From the NCBI GenBank assembly GCA_003222815.1, contig QHXC01000424.1:1-37893 (forward strand): a DNA stretch of 37,893 nucleotides, in the 5' to 3' direction. A model generated the notes under the pieces. It was not told the origin of the DNA, did not search any database, and saw only the letters and a list, made by a program, of their open reading frames with translations. The stretch comes from Acidobacteriota bacterium. GTDB lineage: Bacteria; Acidobacteriota; Terriglobia; 20CM-2-55-15. The translations under genes were made by a program, and so were the position numbers. Every line of letters starts with the position of its first letter. Within the stretch, counting starts at the first letter, position 1. Below are positions 25,578 to 33,198 of the stretch, piece by piece.

Positions 25578-26450
25578 ATGAGCCGGCCCGTGTTTGCCCA
25601 AAAGTCAGCCCAAGGGCTCTGTGAGCGTCATCCATGGACGCTCCCATGGTGGAAAGTCGAAGGAGAGAATTCGTGGACTCTCGCGTACATCGTGACAGTG
25701 CACGTTCTTGCTCTCATCGGAATCGCGATGTTCCCCGTTCCGGGATGGAAAGTATTTTTGTGGAGCCTGAGCTTCGCCAGCATGGGGGCGTTAGCGACAA
25801 CTGTGGCGTATCATCGCGGACTCGCTCACCGGGCCGTGAAGCTCAATCCAATTGTCGAGCAGGTGCTTATCTTCGCGGCGGTGTTCAATGGATCGGGGTC
25901 ACCGGACACGTGGATCGCGAACCATCGACATCACCACGCGAAAGCCGATACGATCGAGGATGTCTCCAGCCCCCGTCACGGTGGATTCTGGTGGGCCCAT
26001 CTGCGGTGGCTGTATCAATGGCAGCCATCGCCGATGAAGAAGTGGTGTCCGGATCTGATCCGGCCGCGATATGTGATTTGGGGAAACCTTCAAATCCCGC
26101 TTGTCCTCGCGTCGATCTTCTTTGGTTATTTCCTGCTTGGCTGGGCCGGCCTCTTTTGGATGGGCGCGATCCGCCTTGTCTACTGCCTTCACATGCAGGC
26201 CTTCGTGAACAGTCTTCTGCATCTGAAGCCGGGACTTGCGGAAGGAGTCGATTCCAGCCAGAACATATGGTGGCTCGGCCCGCTCCAGCTCACCGCATGG
26301 GGAGAGAACTGGCACGGCAACCACCACGCAAATCCCGCCTCGGCCCGCTTCAGCCGCCGCTGGTGGCAGGTTGATCTGGGCTGGTACGTGATCCGCGCAT
26401 TGCGCGCCGTTGGCCTCGCCACCAACGTGCGCGTGAACAAGGATAGCTAA
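25578..26450 (+). CDS. membrane fatty-acid (acyl-CoA) desaturase
   Basis: 290 residues with at least four TM segments. It introduces a double bond into acyl chains using a di-iron centre and O2. All three His boxes are present: HRGLAH (residues 79-84), HRHHH (residues 116-120) and HGNHH (residues 246-250), in the arrangement of delta-9 (OLE1/DesC-type) desaturases. The ATG at 25578 follows a weak GGGA. It stands alone after a long empty stretch; probably controls membrane fluidity. Double-bond position is inferred from the family only. Confidence 0.92.
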   Translation: MSRPVFAQKSAQGLCERHPWTLPWWKVEGENSWTLAYIVTVHVLALIGIAMFPVPGWKVFLWSLSFASMGALATTVAYHRGLAHRAVKLNPIVEQVLIFAAVFNGSGSPDTWIANHRHHHAKADTIEDVSSPRHGGFWWAHLRWLYQWQPSPMKKWCPDLIRPRYVIWGNLQIPLVLASIFFGYFLLGWAGLFWMGAIRLVYCLHMQAFVNSLLHLKPGLAEGVDSSQNIWWLGPLQLTAWGENWHGNHHANPASARFSRRWWQVDLGWYVIRALRAVGLATNVRVNKDS

Positions 26451-26515
26451 AACTATGCGATGCGGCGGCGTCCGCCTTTCACGCCGCGATGGGGACACCA
26501 ACCCGGCGCTCAAGG

Positions 26516-27382
26516 TTATTGGCCAGATTCGCTAAGCACCCGGAGTCTCTCCACGACTTCATCGTAAGAGACCTTTTCCTTCAAGCTCGCGTAAGAGCCG
26601 GGAAAGTAAACGAGGGTAAGATCCGCGCCCCCTTCGTCGAACTGGTTGAGGACGACGGCGGCGCGCTGATCGCGCGAGAGGCGCGTGTTGTCGATCATGG
26701 GGAAATCGTAATAGCCCACATGAAAGGGCCGCCTCTGTGCCTGGGAAGACTCCCGCGGCGTCCGCACGCCTAGCTCAATGGTGAGTTCCCGGCGCTGAAG
26801 ATTGATTTCGAGCACGGAGAGCATAAATTCTCTCTCCGTGTTATCGAGTGTCAACTTTTCGGGTTCCAGTTCGAGACCCCCGTGGCTGGCGCGGAACTTG
26901 TCGAAATCCACCGTGCGGCCGAATTTCTTGCCCACCTGCTCGAGCAGCACCAACTGGCGTGTTGTGATTTCTCGCGCGACCTGGTTGAGTCGGTTGACGT
27001 AGCCTGTCTTTCCGGGATCAGTCGACGCCGTAATCAGCCGGTCCATGTGCGAGAACAGAGGCTTGAGGTTCAGCGATTCATGGAAGTTGTAGGCCAGCAT
27101 TTCCAGGTTCAGCATCCTGGCTTCGAGCCCCGCCGCTTCCGGCCGGAGGAATGTTTGAATGATGGATAAGAACATGTCCTTGCGCAAACCGCTTTCGGCT
27201 TGCTCGCGACTGCTCATCAACTCGGTATAGACGCGCTCGTTGGTTTGACGGGTTTCGTTCTGGCGGAGAATGGTGGACGTGTAGTAGCCGAGCAGCGCCA
27301 CAGCCAGCGCGGTCAACAGGCCGTTCAAGGGGTGAAGGACAATGGCCGCCTTGTCCCAGAAGTCTTTCTCTTTGTTCTCCAT
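26516..27382 (-). CDS. single-TM membrane protein of unknown function
   Basis: 288 residues from ATG 27382; a GTG at 27388 that overlaps the previous stop (GTGA) is the alternative. One TM segment at about residues 12-38 (LHPLNGLLTALAVALLGYY), then a charged, helical region with RQNETRQTNERVYTELMSSREQAE (probably coiled coil), a conserved-looking LNLEMLAYNFHESLNLKPLF stretch and a beta-rich C-terminal part (about residues 195-285). Similar proteins occur in acidobacteria and other soil bacteria with no described role. Coupled to the secreted protein upstream by overlap. Confidence 0.75.
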   Translation of the reverse strand: MENKEKDFWDKAAIVLHPLNGLLTALAVALLGYYTSTILRQNETRQTNERVYTELMSSREQAESGLRKDMFLSIIQTFLRPEAAGLEARMLNLEMLAYNFHESLNLKPLFSHMDRLITASTDPGKTGYVNRLNQVAREITTRQLVLLEQVGKKFGRTVDFDKFRASHGGLELEPEKLTLDNTEREFMLSVLEINLQRRELTIELGVRTPRESSQAQRRPFHVGYYDFPMIDNTRLSRDQRAAVVLNQFDEGGADLTLVYFPGSYASLKEKVSYDEVVERLRVLSESGQ

Positions 27383-27384
27383 GC

Positions 27385-27714
27385 TCACTTTCTCTTCAGC
27401 GCGTACTGCCCACCCTGTTTTTCCAGAATCAGGTCGTACTGCACTGAGCCTTCGTAGGAGTTGATCTCAATGGACGGCGTCTGGCCCTGATAATTGACCT
27501 TCAGCAAGCACTTCCCCTTGTCCTGCACGAAGAGGTTGAACGATCCGTAGGCGTCCGTCTGCGCGGCGTTGTTGTTCGCACCGCACGTGACTTCGACCTT
27601 TACACCTTGCCCGACCGGCTTTCCACCTTCAGTGATGCTGCCATAAATTTTTCCACCAAAGGCCAGAGTGGTGAAGCCAAGAATGAGAAGCAAAAGTATG
27701 TATGCACGCCTCAT
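27385..27714 (-). CDS. small secreted carboxypeptidase-regulatory/Ig-like protein
   Basis: 109 residues from ATG 27714 with AGGAGG 8 nt upstream, which decides the start over 27735. Signal peptide MRRAYILLLLILGFTTLAFG is followed by a beta-sandwich with IYGSITEGGKPVGQGVKVEV, TDAYGSFNLFV and KCLLKVNYQG, typical of carboxypeptidase-regulatory (CNA-B-like) domains. Two cysteines (in VTCGAN and GKCLL) could form a disulfide. Its stop overlaps the downstream membrane-protein start, so the pair is likely one functional unit. Confidence 0.78.
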   Translation of the reverse strand: MRRAYILLLLILGFTTLAFGGKIYGSITEGGKPVGQGVKVEVTCGANNNAAQTDAYGSFNLFVQDKGKCLLKVNYQGQTPSIEINSYEGSVQYDLILEKQGGQYALKRK

Positions 27715-27827
27715 GGTTGTGCGCCTCCTGGCCAATATCTTATTACGTTGGGCTCGCCTTCGTATGGCGAATGATGATCTCGTTTTTGTATCAACCGGCC
27801 CATCCAGTCAGGTGCGAGGAGGCCGCG

Positions 27828-27980
27828 ATGAAACTGTGGCGTTTGGGATTCGCATTGGCTTTCGGAATTGCTGTCCGTTGCGTTTCGGGTTGCCAGAAGC
27901 AGGAAGATAACTCGTGTTGCACGCCCGTGCAGCGACGGCTATATTCCCACTTGCTGCGTGATTCCGGTTGTGTGGAGTGA
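27828..27980 (+). CDS. short lipoprotein, possibly frameshifted
   Basis: A strong GAGGAGG sits 5 nt before ATG 27828. The 50 residues begin with a lipoprotein signal: MKLWRLGFALAFGIAV, then CVSGCQKQEDNSCC, where VSGC fits a lipobox. The tail after PVQ is short and unlike a folded domain. A second frame from about 27925 reads SDGYIPTCCVIPVVW with more Cys, so the gene may continue in another frame after a lost base. A small Cys-rich lipoprotein is likely; the 3' end is uncertain. Confidence 0.45.
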   Translation: MKLWRLGFALAFGIAVRCVSGCQKQEDNSCCTPVQRRLYSHLLRDSGCVE

Positions 27981-28086
27981 TATCCACGGCAAAGGCATGC
28001 TGGACCGCGCCCTGCTTGGGAACACAGCCGAACGCGTCGTGCGCGCCGCGCGGTGCGGCATAGGCGAGGCAAAAGCCGGAACAAAG

Positions 28087-28191
28087 TTTTTGCCGCGAAT
28101 TGCGCGAACTACGCGAATGGGCCGCACAGAATTTGACTGTTGGCGTGTCAACCGCTGTGGCGGCCATTCGCGTAATTCGCGGCAAGAAAAA
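28087..28191. repeat. 105-nt hairpin of CGCGAATTACGCGAAT units
   Basis: Left arm 28087-28129 (TTTTTGCCGCGAATTGCGCG ... GGGCCGCACAG) pairs with right arm 28155-28191 (CTGTGGCGGCCATTCGCG ... GCGGCAAGAAAAA). The loop contains a second small stem (TTGAC / GTCAA). This is the complete form of the repeat whose fragments lie at 7255, 9589, 25057 and 36535. It sits 11 nt before the GNAT-synthetase start, so its role as terminator is less likely than as a REP-type element. Confidence 0.72.
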
Positions 28192-28202
28192 TCGGTTCGG
28201 AC

Positions 28203-30893
28203 ATGCATCCTTTATATATCCCCGCGCCGTATCAGGATTCGGCGGAATTCGGGCGGTTGATTCTGCGCGACGGTTCCACAGCAACCGTTCGTGTCGCGAC
28301 ACTGGACGACGCGCCGGCAGTCGTGGCCTTATTCCATAGACTCTCACCCGAATCCAGGCAGCATCGATTCTTTTCCCTCTCCGAGCCGACGCCTGAATTC
28401 GTGAGGTCTCTCTGCGACTCGTCCAATCCGCGACGGCAGCTCACTCTGGTCATCACGCGGACGTCCGGTAAGAATGACGCCATTATTGCCGCAGGCTCCT
28501 ACGTCGCCCGTGATGACAAATCGGCCGAAGTTGCCATGGCGGTTGAAGACAGATTTCAAGGCAAAGGCATCGGCACCCATTTATTGGAACGCCTGGCGCT
28601 GCTCGCGGCCCGTGCCGGCTTCACGCGATTCTGGGCCGTTACTCACCTGGAGAATCGCGGCATGGTCGAGGTGTTCCGTCACTCCGGTTTTGCACTGACG
28701 GAAAAGGTCGAAAGCGGTTGCCTGGAGCTTGATTTTTCCGTCCTCCCGACCGAATCCAGCGTACAGCTGTCGGAAATGCGGGATCGCGTCTTTACTGCGG
28801 CTTCGCTGCGCTGGTTTTTCAAGCCAGGAGCTGTTGCCGTCGCCGGCGCTTCGCGAGATCCATCCAGTATCGGCTACAGGATTCTCGAGGCACTTGTGCT
28901 GAATCGCTTTCAGGGGCCGGTTTATCCGGTCAATCCTAAAGCAAGTGTGGTCGGATCAATGCGGGCCTATCCATCCGTGAACGAGCTTCCCGATACCGTC
29001 GACCTCGCCATCATTTCGGTTCCGCGCGATGCGGTCCTCAAAGTCGTCGATGAATGTGCGGGGCGTGGGGTCAAGGCACTGGTCGTAATCACAGCCGGCT
29101 TTGCCGAGGCTGATGAGAGTGGCCGTGGTCTCCAGAAGAAGCTGCTCGAGAAGGTTCGCGGCTACGGCATGCGCATGGTCGGTCCGAACTGCATGGGGCT
29201 ACTCAACACGGATGCTTCGATTCAGCTTAACGCATCGTTTTCTCCCGTCTTTCCACCTCCCGGACGAATCGCGATGTCTTCACAAAGTGGTGCGCTGGGT
29301 CTGGCCATTCTTGCTCTCGCGACGGAGCGCCAGTTGGGCGTGTCGACTTTTGTGAGCGTTGGAAACAAAGCCGACGTTTCAGGCAACGACCTGCTTCAGT
29401 ACTGGGAAGTGGATGACAACACCGATGTGATCTTACTCTACCTCGAATCATTCGGGAACCCGCGCCGGTTCGCGCGGATCGCAAGGCGGGTCAGCAGAAC
29501 GAAGCCGATAATCGCCGTGAAAGCGGGCCGTACCATCGCAGGCCGGCGCGCAGCGGGATCACACACCGCGGCGCTCGCTGCGAACGATGTCGCTGTCGAT
29601 GCATTGTTCCGGCAAACTGGCGTCATCCGGGCCGAAACACTGCACGAGATGTTCGATATCGCGGCGGCGCTGGAAAACCAGCCGCTCCTTCAAGGCAGGC
29701 GTGTGGCCATCGTAACGAACGCGGGTGGTCCAGGCATTTTGTGCACGGACGCATGCGAAGCGGGAGGATTGGTGGTTCCCGAACTCTCGGAGAAAACAAG
29801 GACGGAGCTGCGGAAGTTCTTGCCTGCTGCGGCCAGCCTTTCCAATCCAGTCGACATGATTGCCTCCGCCCGAGCGGAGAGCTACCGCAAAACGATCGAG
29901 ACCGTATTACAATCGCCGGACATCGACGCAATGATCGTCATCTATATTCCCATCGATCGCAACGAGTCGGAAGCAATCGCCCAGGCGATTCGAGACGGTG
30001 CCGCGCTGGGACGCGCGGCGGGTGGCCATGATAAGCCGGTTCTGGCCTGTATGATGACCACTGAAGCGGCGCACAGCCTGACCACGGAAAGCGAAACGAT
30101 ACCGAGCTATCTCTTTCCGGAAGCCGCTGCAAAGGTTCTCTCGAAGTCCATAACCTACGCCGAATGGCGGTCCAAACCACTCGCGATGGTCCCCGGCTTT
30201 CCAGATGTCCAAAAGGACGCAGCGGCGCAAACCGTCGCCCGCGCTCTCGAAAAGCACGGTGCAGGGTGGTTGTCCTCCGAGGAAGTTCGCGCCGTGCTGG
30301 CCGCTTTCGGGATACCCCAGGTTGCGGGAGGCCTGGCAAAAAACCGAGAGGATGCGGTGAAGCTGGCCCAATCGATCGGTTTTCCCGTGGCTCTGAAGCT
30401 TGCGTCCGAGCATGTGGTGCACAAGACCGATGTTGGTGCTGTACGGCTGAACCTGGAGGACGAAGACTCAGTTCGGCGCGTCTTCGATGAAATCAAACAG
30501 GAGGACATGGAGGGCATCCTCGTGCAGCGCATGATCCAACGCGGCGTAGAGTTGATGATCGGTGTGACGGAAGATCCGTTATTCGGTCCGCTCATCGCGT
30601 TTGGATTGGGAGGAATCTACGTTGAGATTCTTGCCGATGTCCGGTTTCGTGTCACTCCCCTGACAGACCAGGACGCGGGTGAAATGGTCCGCGAAATCCG
30701 TGGCTACCGCCTGCTTCAGGGCTACCGGGGCCATCCGCCTGCCGACGTGATGGCGATCGAAGAAGTCTTGCTCCGCGTTTCGCGCATGGTCGAGGACATC
30801 CCGGAGATCCGCGAACTCGATCTCAATCCCATCTTTGGTCTCCCTCCTGGAGAAGGCTGTGCCGTGGTCGATGCCCGGATTCGCGTGGCCTGA
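28203..30893 (+). CDS. GNAT acetyltransferase - acyl-CoA synthetase (ADP-forming) fusion, Pat-like
   Basis: 896 residues. Residues 18-180: GNAT fold with the acetyl-CoA loop VEDRFQGKGIGTHLLERLA. Residues 200-330: CoA-binding Rossmann domain (AVAGASRDPSSIGYR). Residues 340-650: succinyl-CoA-ligase-like region with SSQSGALGLA and the phospho-His loop GSHTAALAAND (His454). Residues 680-896: ATP-grasp domain (GFPVALKLASEHVVHKTDVG, ELDLNPIF). Pat-type protein lysine acetyltransferases have these two halves, usually with GNAT at the C-terminus and a dead synthetase lacking the active His. Here GNAT is N-terminal and the His is kept, so real acyl-CoA/ADP-forming activity or allosteric sensing are both possible. 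Preceded by a hairpin. Confidence 0.92.
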   Translation: MHPLYIPAPYQDSAEFGRLILRDGSTATVRVATLDDAPAVVALFHRLSPESRQHRFFSLSEPTPEFVRSLCDSSNPRRQLTLVITRTSGKNDAIIAAGSYVARDDKSAEVAMAVEDRFQGKGIGTHLLERLALLAARAGFTRFWAVTHLENRGMVEVFRHSGFALTEKVESGCLELDFSVLPTESSVQLSEMRDRVFTAASLRWFFKPGAVAVAGASRDPSSIGYRILEALVLNRFQGPVYPVNPKASVVGSMRAYPSVNELPDTVDLAIISVPRDAVLKVVDECAGRGVKALVVITAGFAEADESGRGLQKKLLEKVRGYGMRMVGPNCMGLLNTDASIQLNASFSPVFPPPGRIAMSSQSGALGLAILALATERQLGVSTFVSVGNKADVSGNDLLQYWEVDDNTDVILLYLESFGNPRRFARIARRVSRTKPIIAVKAGRTIAGRRAAGSHTAALAANDVAVDALFRQTGVIRAETLHEMFDIAAALENQPLLQGRRVAIVTNAGGPGILCTDACEAGGLVVPELSEKTRTELRKFLPAAASLSNPVDMIASARAESYRKTIETVLQSPDIDAMIVIYIPIDRNESEAIAQAIRDGAALGRAAGGHDKPVLACMMTTEAAHSLTTESETIPSYLFPEAAAKVLSKSITYAEWRSKPLAMVPGFPDVQKDAAAQTVARALEKHGAGWLSSEEVRAVLAAFGIPQVAGGLAKNREDAVKLAQSIGFPVALKLASEHVVHKTDVGAVRLNLEDEDSVRRVFDEIKQEDMEGILVQRMIQRGVELMIGVTEDPLFGPLIAFGLGGIYVEILADVRFRVTPLTDQDAGEMVREIRGYRLLQGYRGHPPADVMAIEEVLLRVSRMVEDIPEIRELDLNPIFGLPPGEGCAVVDARIRVA

Positions 30894-30894
30894 C

Positions 30895-30956
30895 GGAATT
30901 TCGGGGACAGACCCCAATTTCTGCAACCAAGAAATTGGCGTCTGTCCTGAAATTCC
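30895..30956. terminator. GGGGACAGACCCC-type hairpin
   Basis: Arms GGAATTTCGGGGACAGACC... (30895-30921) and the reverse complement (30931-30956) pair over about 26 nt with few mismatches around a 9-nt loop. It begins 2 nt after the synthetase stop. It belongs to the widespread GGGGACAGACCCC palindrome class often linked to REP-associated transposases. Probably both REP element and transcript end; no T-run follows. Confidence 0.6.
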
Positions 30957-30994
30957 CCGAATCCGCAGTCCGCAATCCGCAATATGATTAGCAC

Positions 30995-31597
30995 ATGCGG
31001 ATCAAGTACCTGGTTCTGCTTCTCGTCGTCATCGGGTTCGCCGCTACGGGGTGGTACTTCCTTTCACGCGGCTTCAGTGCGAGGGATCAACCCAGCTTAG
31101 CAGAAACGTTCATAGCTCGGCGGCTTCGTCATCTCGCGATTCCGCGCCTTGCGCGGGAAGCGGGGAACGTGGTTCCAGCCAGTCCCGAAGTATTGTCGGA
31201 GGGGATGGCTCACTTTGCGGATCACTGCGCGTTTTGCCACGCCAACGACGGAAGCGGAAACACCGATATTGGCCGCGGACTCTATCCCAAGCCTCCGGAC
31301 ATGAGACAATCCGAAACTCAGAGCCTTAGTGACGGGGAACTGTATTACATCATTCACAATGGCGTCCGGTTTACAGGAATGCCGGCCTTTGGCGAGGAAA
31401 CGTCAAACGGGCAAGACGCGGACAGCTGGAAGCTCGTATACTTTGTTCGGCATCTTCCAATGATCACAGCCCAGGAACTGGAAGAGATGAAGAAAATGAA
31501 TCCGAAGAGTCCAGCCGAGTTAGAAGAAGAAGATGAAATCCGCAGGTTTTTGCAGGGTGAAGATCAGCCGGCTGGCGAGACTCACAGACATCAATAA
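30995..31597 (+). CDS. membrane-anchored cytochrome c
   Basis: 200 residues. An N-terminal hydrophobic segment (about residues 3-23, KYLVLLLVVIGFAATGWYFL) acts as signal anchor. Heme attachment site CAFCH (Cys78, Cys81, His82) is followed by a class-I layout with a Met ligand in FTGMPAFG (Met129) and a terminal helix (SWKLVYFVRHLP). The last 45 residues are acidic and end with HRHQ. It is a single-heme electron carrier on the periplasmic side of the membrane. It is followed 18 nt later by a small secreted protein; the partner oxidase is not here. Confidence 0.9.
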   Translation: MRIKYLVLLLVVIGFAATGWYFLSRGFSARDQPSLAETFIARRLRHLAIPRLAREAGNVVPASPEVLSEGMAHFADHCAFCHANDGSGNTDIGRGLYPKPPDMRQSETQSLSDGELYYIIHNGVRFTGMPAFGEETSNGQDADSWKLVYFVRHLPMITAQELEEMKKMNPKSPAELEEEDEIRRFLQGEDQPAGETHRHQ

Positions 31598-31615
31598 GTT
31601 TGAGGAGCAAATACC

Positions 31616-31960
31616 ATGTTGAAGCAATGTGCTGTTGGTTTACTGACGCTTTTATTATCTGCTGCCTTGTTGCAGGCGCATGGGGGCGCAACACACCTTT
31701 TGGGTACGGTTTCGGCCGTTGATGGGAATCGCGTGACGATCAAGGACAAGTCCGGCAAATCCGTCGTCGTCGTAACCAACACGAGCACGAAGTATCTCAG
31801 GGGCGAAAAGCCCGCCACAAGCGCTGAGCTGACGGTCGGCTCTCGGGTTGTCATCGACGCAAAAATGGATAACGCGACAAAGACGTACGTGGCGGAAGAG
31901 GTGCGCGTAGGCGCAGCAACTACCGCTGCAGCGAAGGCTCCCACACCGGCCCACAAATAA
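31616..31960 (+). CDS. small periplasmic OB-fold protein (DUF5666-like)
   Basis: 114 residues with GAGGAG upstream of ATG 31616. Signal peptide at about residues 1-22 (VGLLTLLLSAALLQA), then HGGATHLLGTVSAVDGNRVTIK and ELTVGSRVVIDAK, a compact beta-barrel pattern seen in DUF5666 proteins, and an Ala/Pro/Thr-rich tail. It lies directly after the cytochrome c gene, so the two are probably co-transcribed and may act together. No reaction is known. Confidence 0.7.
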   Translation: MLKQCAVGLLTLLLSAALLQAHGGATHLLGTVSAVDGNRVTIKDKSGKSVVVVTNTSTKYLRGEKPATSAELTVGSRVVIDAKMDNATKTYVAEEVRVGAATTAAAKAPTPAHK

Positions 31961-32030
31961 CGTGTGACGGAACGACCATTGGTCGGTTCGGGACCAAACT
32001 AAAGTTAACGATGACCGTACCGCCAGGACA

Positions 32031-32843
32031 TCACGCCTCGCGCCTGAGTACGGAGCGTGCAGCTTCCACGATGCTCGCGTGTATGGTTCCGCTGCTGGCG
32101 ATCACACCGTTCGAGTTCTGCAATTCGTGCCGGTTGTACTGCAGCGGAGCGTTGAACAGATCGGTCATGCGTCCTCCCGCTTCCAGAAGAATGGCTTCAG
32201 GAGCGCAGGAATCCCATTGATACGTGCCGCCGCTGGTATTCAAGTAGAGATGAGCGCGGCGCTCACAGATCATTCCGACCTTCAAGCCGATGCTGCCTGC
32301 TCGAAGCGTCTGGGTAATGGCGAGGCGATGGCGGATGGCGTCGACCCTGCGGGAATGGTGGGACCGGCTTAGTGCGATAGTCATCGCCGCAGGATCGGAT
32401 TCCGGTGACACTCGCAAGGGTATCGTCGTGTGGCCCTCTTCAAGAAAAGCTCCCATACCGGACGCTGCATAATAGAGTTTCCCGGTTAGGGGCTGATAGA
32501 CAATACCGAGTCTGGGTTTCCCATCGACGGCAAGGCCGATCATCACTGCGAATTCGTCGCAATGAGAGATGAACTCCTTGGTTCCATCCATCGGGTCGAC
32601 CATCCAGACTCGGGATTTCGTCAACCGAACCCGGTCATCGGGGGTCTCTTCGCACACGATCCCGTCCTGAGGGAACAGCCGCTTCAGTTCCGTTACGAGG
32701 AATTCGCTCGCTTCACGGTCTGCAGCCGTGACCGGATTATCGTATCCTTTCCAGTGGACGGAAACGCTTCCGGAGTAATGTCCCGCCAAAATGGCTCCTG
32801 CGCCGATCGCAAGCTCCTTTCCCGCTTCCAGTTCCTCTTTCAT
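32031..32843 (-). CDS. cysQ: CysQ-like 3'(2'),5'-bisphosphate nucleotidase (inositol-monophosphatase superfamily)
   Basis: 270 residues from ATG 32843 (MKEELEAGKELA); a longer frame to 32978 runs into a kinase remnant and is rejected. The Li-sensitive phosphatase motifs are present: EETPDD (Glu65-Glu66), VWMVDPMDGTKEF (Asp83, Asp86) and WDSCAPEAILLEAGG near the C-terminus. CysQ hydrolyses phosphoadenosine phosphate from sulfate assimilation; an inositol-monophosphatase activity cannot be excluded. It stands alone, converging on the DUF5666-like gene. Confidence 0.88.
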   Translation of the reverse strand: MKEELEAGKELAIGAGAILAGHYSGSVSVHWKGYDNPVTAADREASEFLVTELKRLFPQDGIVCEETPDDRVRLTKSRVWMVDPMDGTKEFISHCDEFAVMIGLAVDGKPRLGIVYQPLTGKLYYAASGMGAFLEEGHTTIPLRVSPESDPAAMTIALSRSHHSRRVDAIRHRLAITQTLRAGSIGLKVGMICERRAHLYLNTSGGTYQWDSCAPEAILLEAGGRMTDLFNAPLQYNRHELQNSNGVIASSGTIHASIVEAARSVLRREA

Positions 32844-32852
32844 TTCGTCAGA

Positions 32853-32945
32853 AAACCTTTCTCGATCAGCAGGTGGGTCAACTTCGCGGCCGAGCTTGCT
32901 GTCCCTGGCGCGATATACCTCACGCATTCCGCGGGCGCAGTCGAG
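32853..32945 (-). pseudogene. remnant of a PknB-type serine/threonine kinase glycine loop
   Basis: In frame with and just upstream of cysQ, the translation reads GMREVYRARDSKLGREV then DPPADRERF. This is the ATP-binding-loop end of acidobacterial protein kinases (consensus GGMGEVYRARDxxLGREVAIKVL), with the catalytic VAIK lysine and everything after it missing. About 30 codons remain. It is a decayed kinase or the scar of a rearrangement beside cysQ. Confidence 0.6.
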
Positions 32946-33088
32946 ATTCGAATTGGTAATGAGCGATCTGCTTTCCAATCATGAGACGGAATGCCGGTAT
33001 GTTATCGCGAAATTTTGCAGGACAGTCGCGAAAACAAAGCGAAAGGATCGTTCAACTGAGGTGTTCGGCCATGTTTCGGCGATTCGAA

Positions 33089-33106
33089 CGCGGGCTAAAG
33101 CCCGCG
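33089..33106. repeat. CGCGGGCT-AA-AGCCCGCG hairpin
   Basis: An 8-bp perfect stem with a very short loop (CGCGGGCTAAAGCCCGCG) in the gap between cysQ/kinase remnant and the TPR gene, followed by ACTACATG. This GCGGGCTTTAGCCCGC form is a common short palindrome in soil bacteria. No gene lies between 32946 and 33198. Confidence 0.55.
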
Positions 33107-33198
33107 ACTACATGACAGGGATTTGCGCGTGTTCAGAACAAAATAATGTCGGTTTGCGAATGACTGTGACTAGACTGAAAGCTCGGTTGAGTATCTCG

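Noticed and set aside
25634-26374. 246-codon plus-strand frame
   Set aside because: It overlaps the desaturase in another frame; the desaturase has three intact His boxes.
29907-30422. 171-codon minus-strand frame
   Set aside because: Antisense to the ATP-grasp part of the GNAT-synthetase fusion.
31961-32010. GAACGACCATTGGTCGGTTC hairpin as terminator
   Set aside because: Only a 5-bp uninterrupted stem and no T-run; too weak to list.
32844-32978. Longer N-terminus for the CysQ protein
   Set aside because: The added segment matches a kinase loop, not a phosphatase; the family starts near MKEELEAGKEL.
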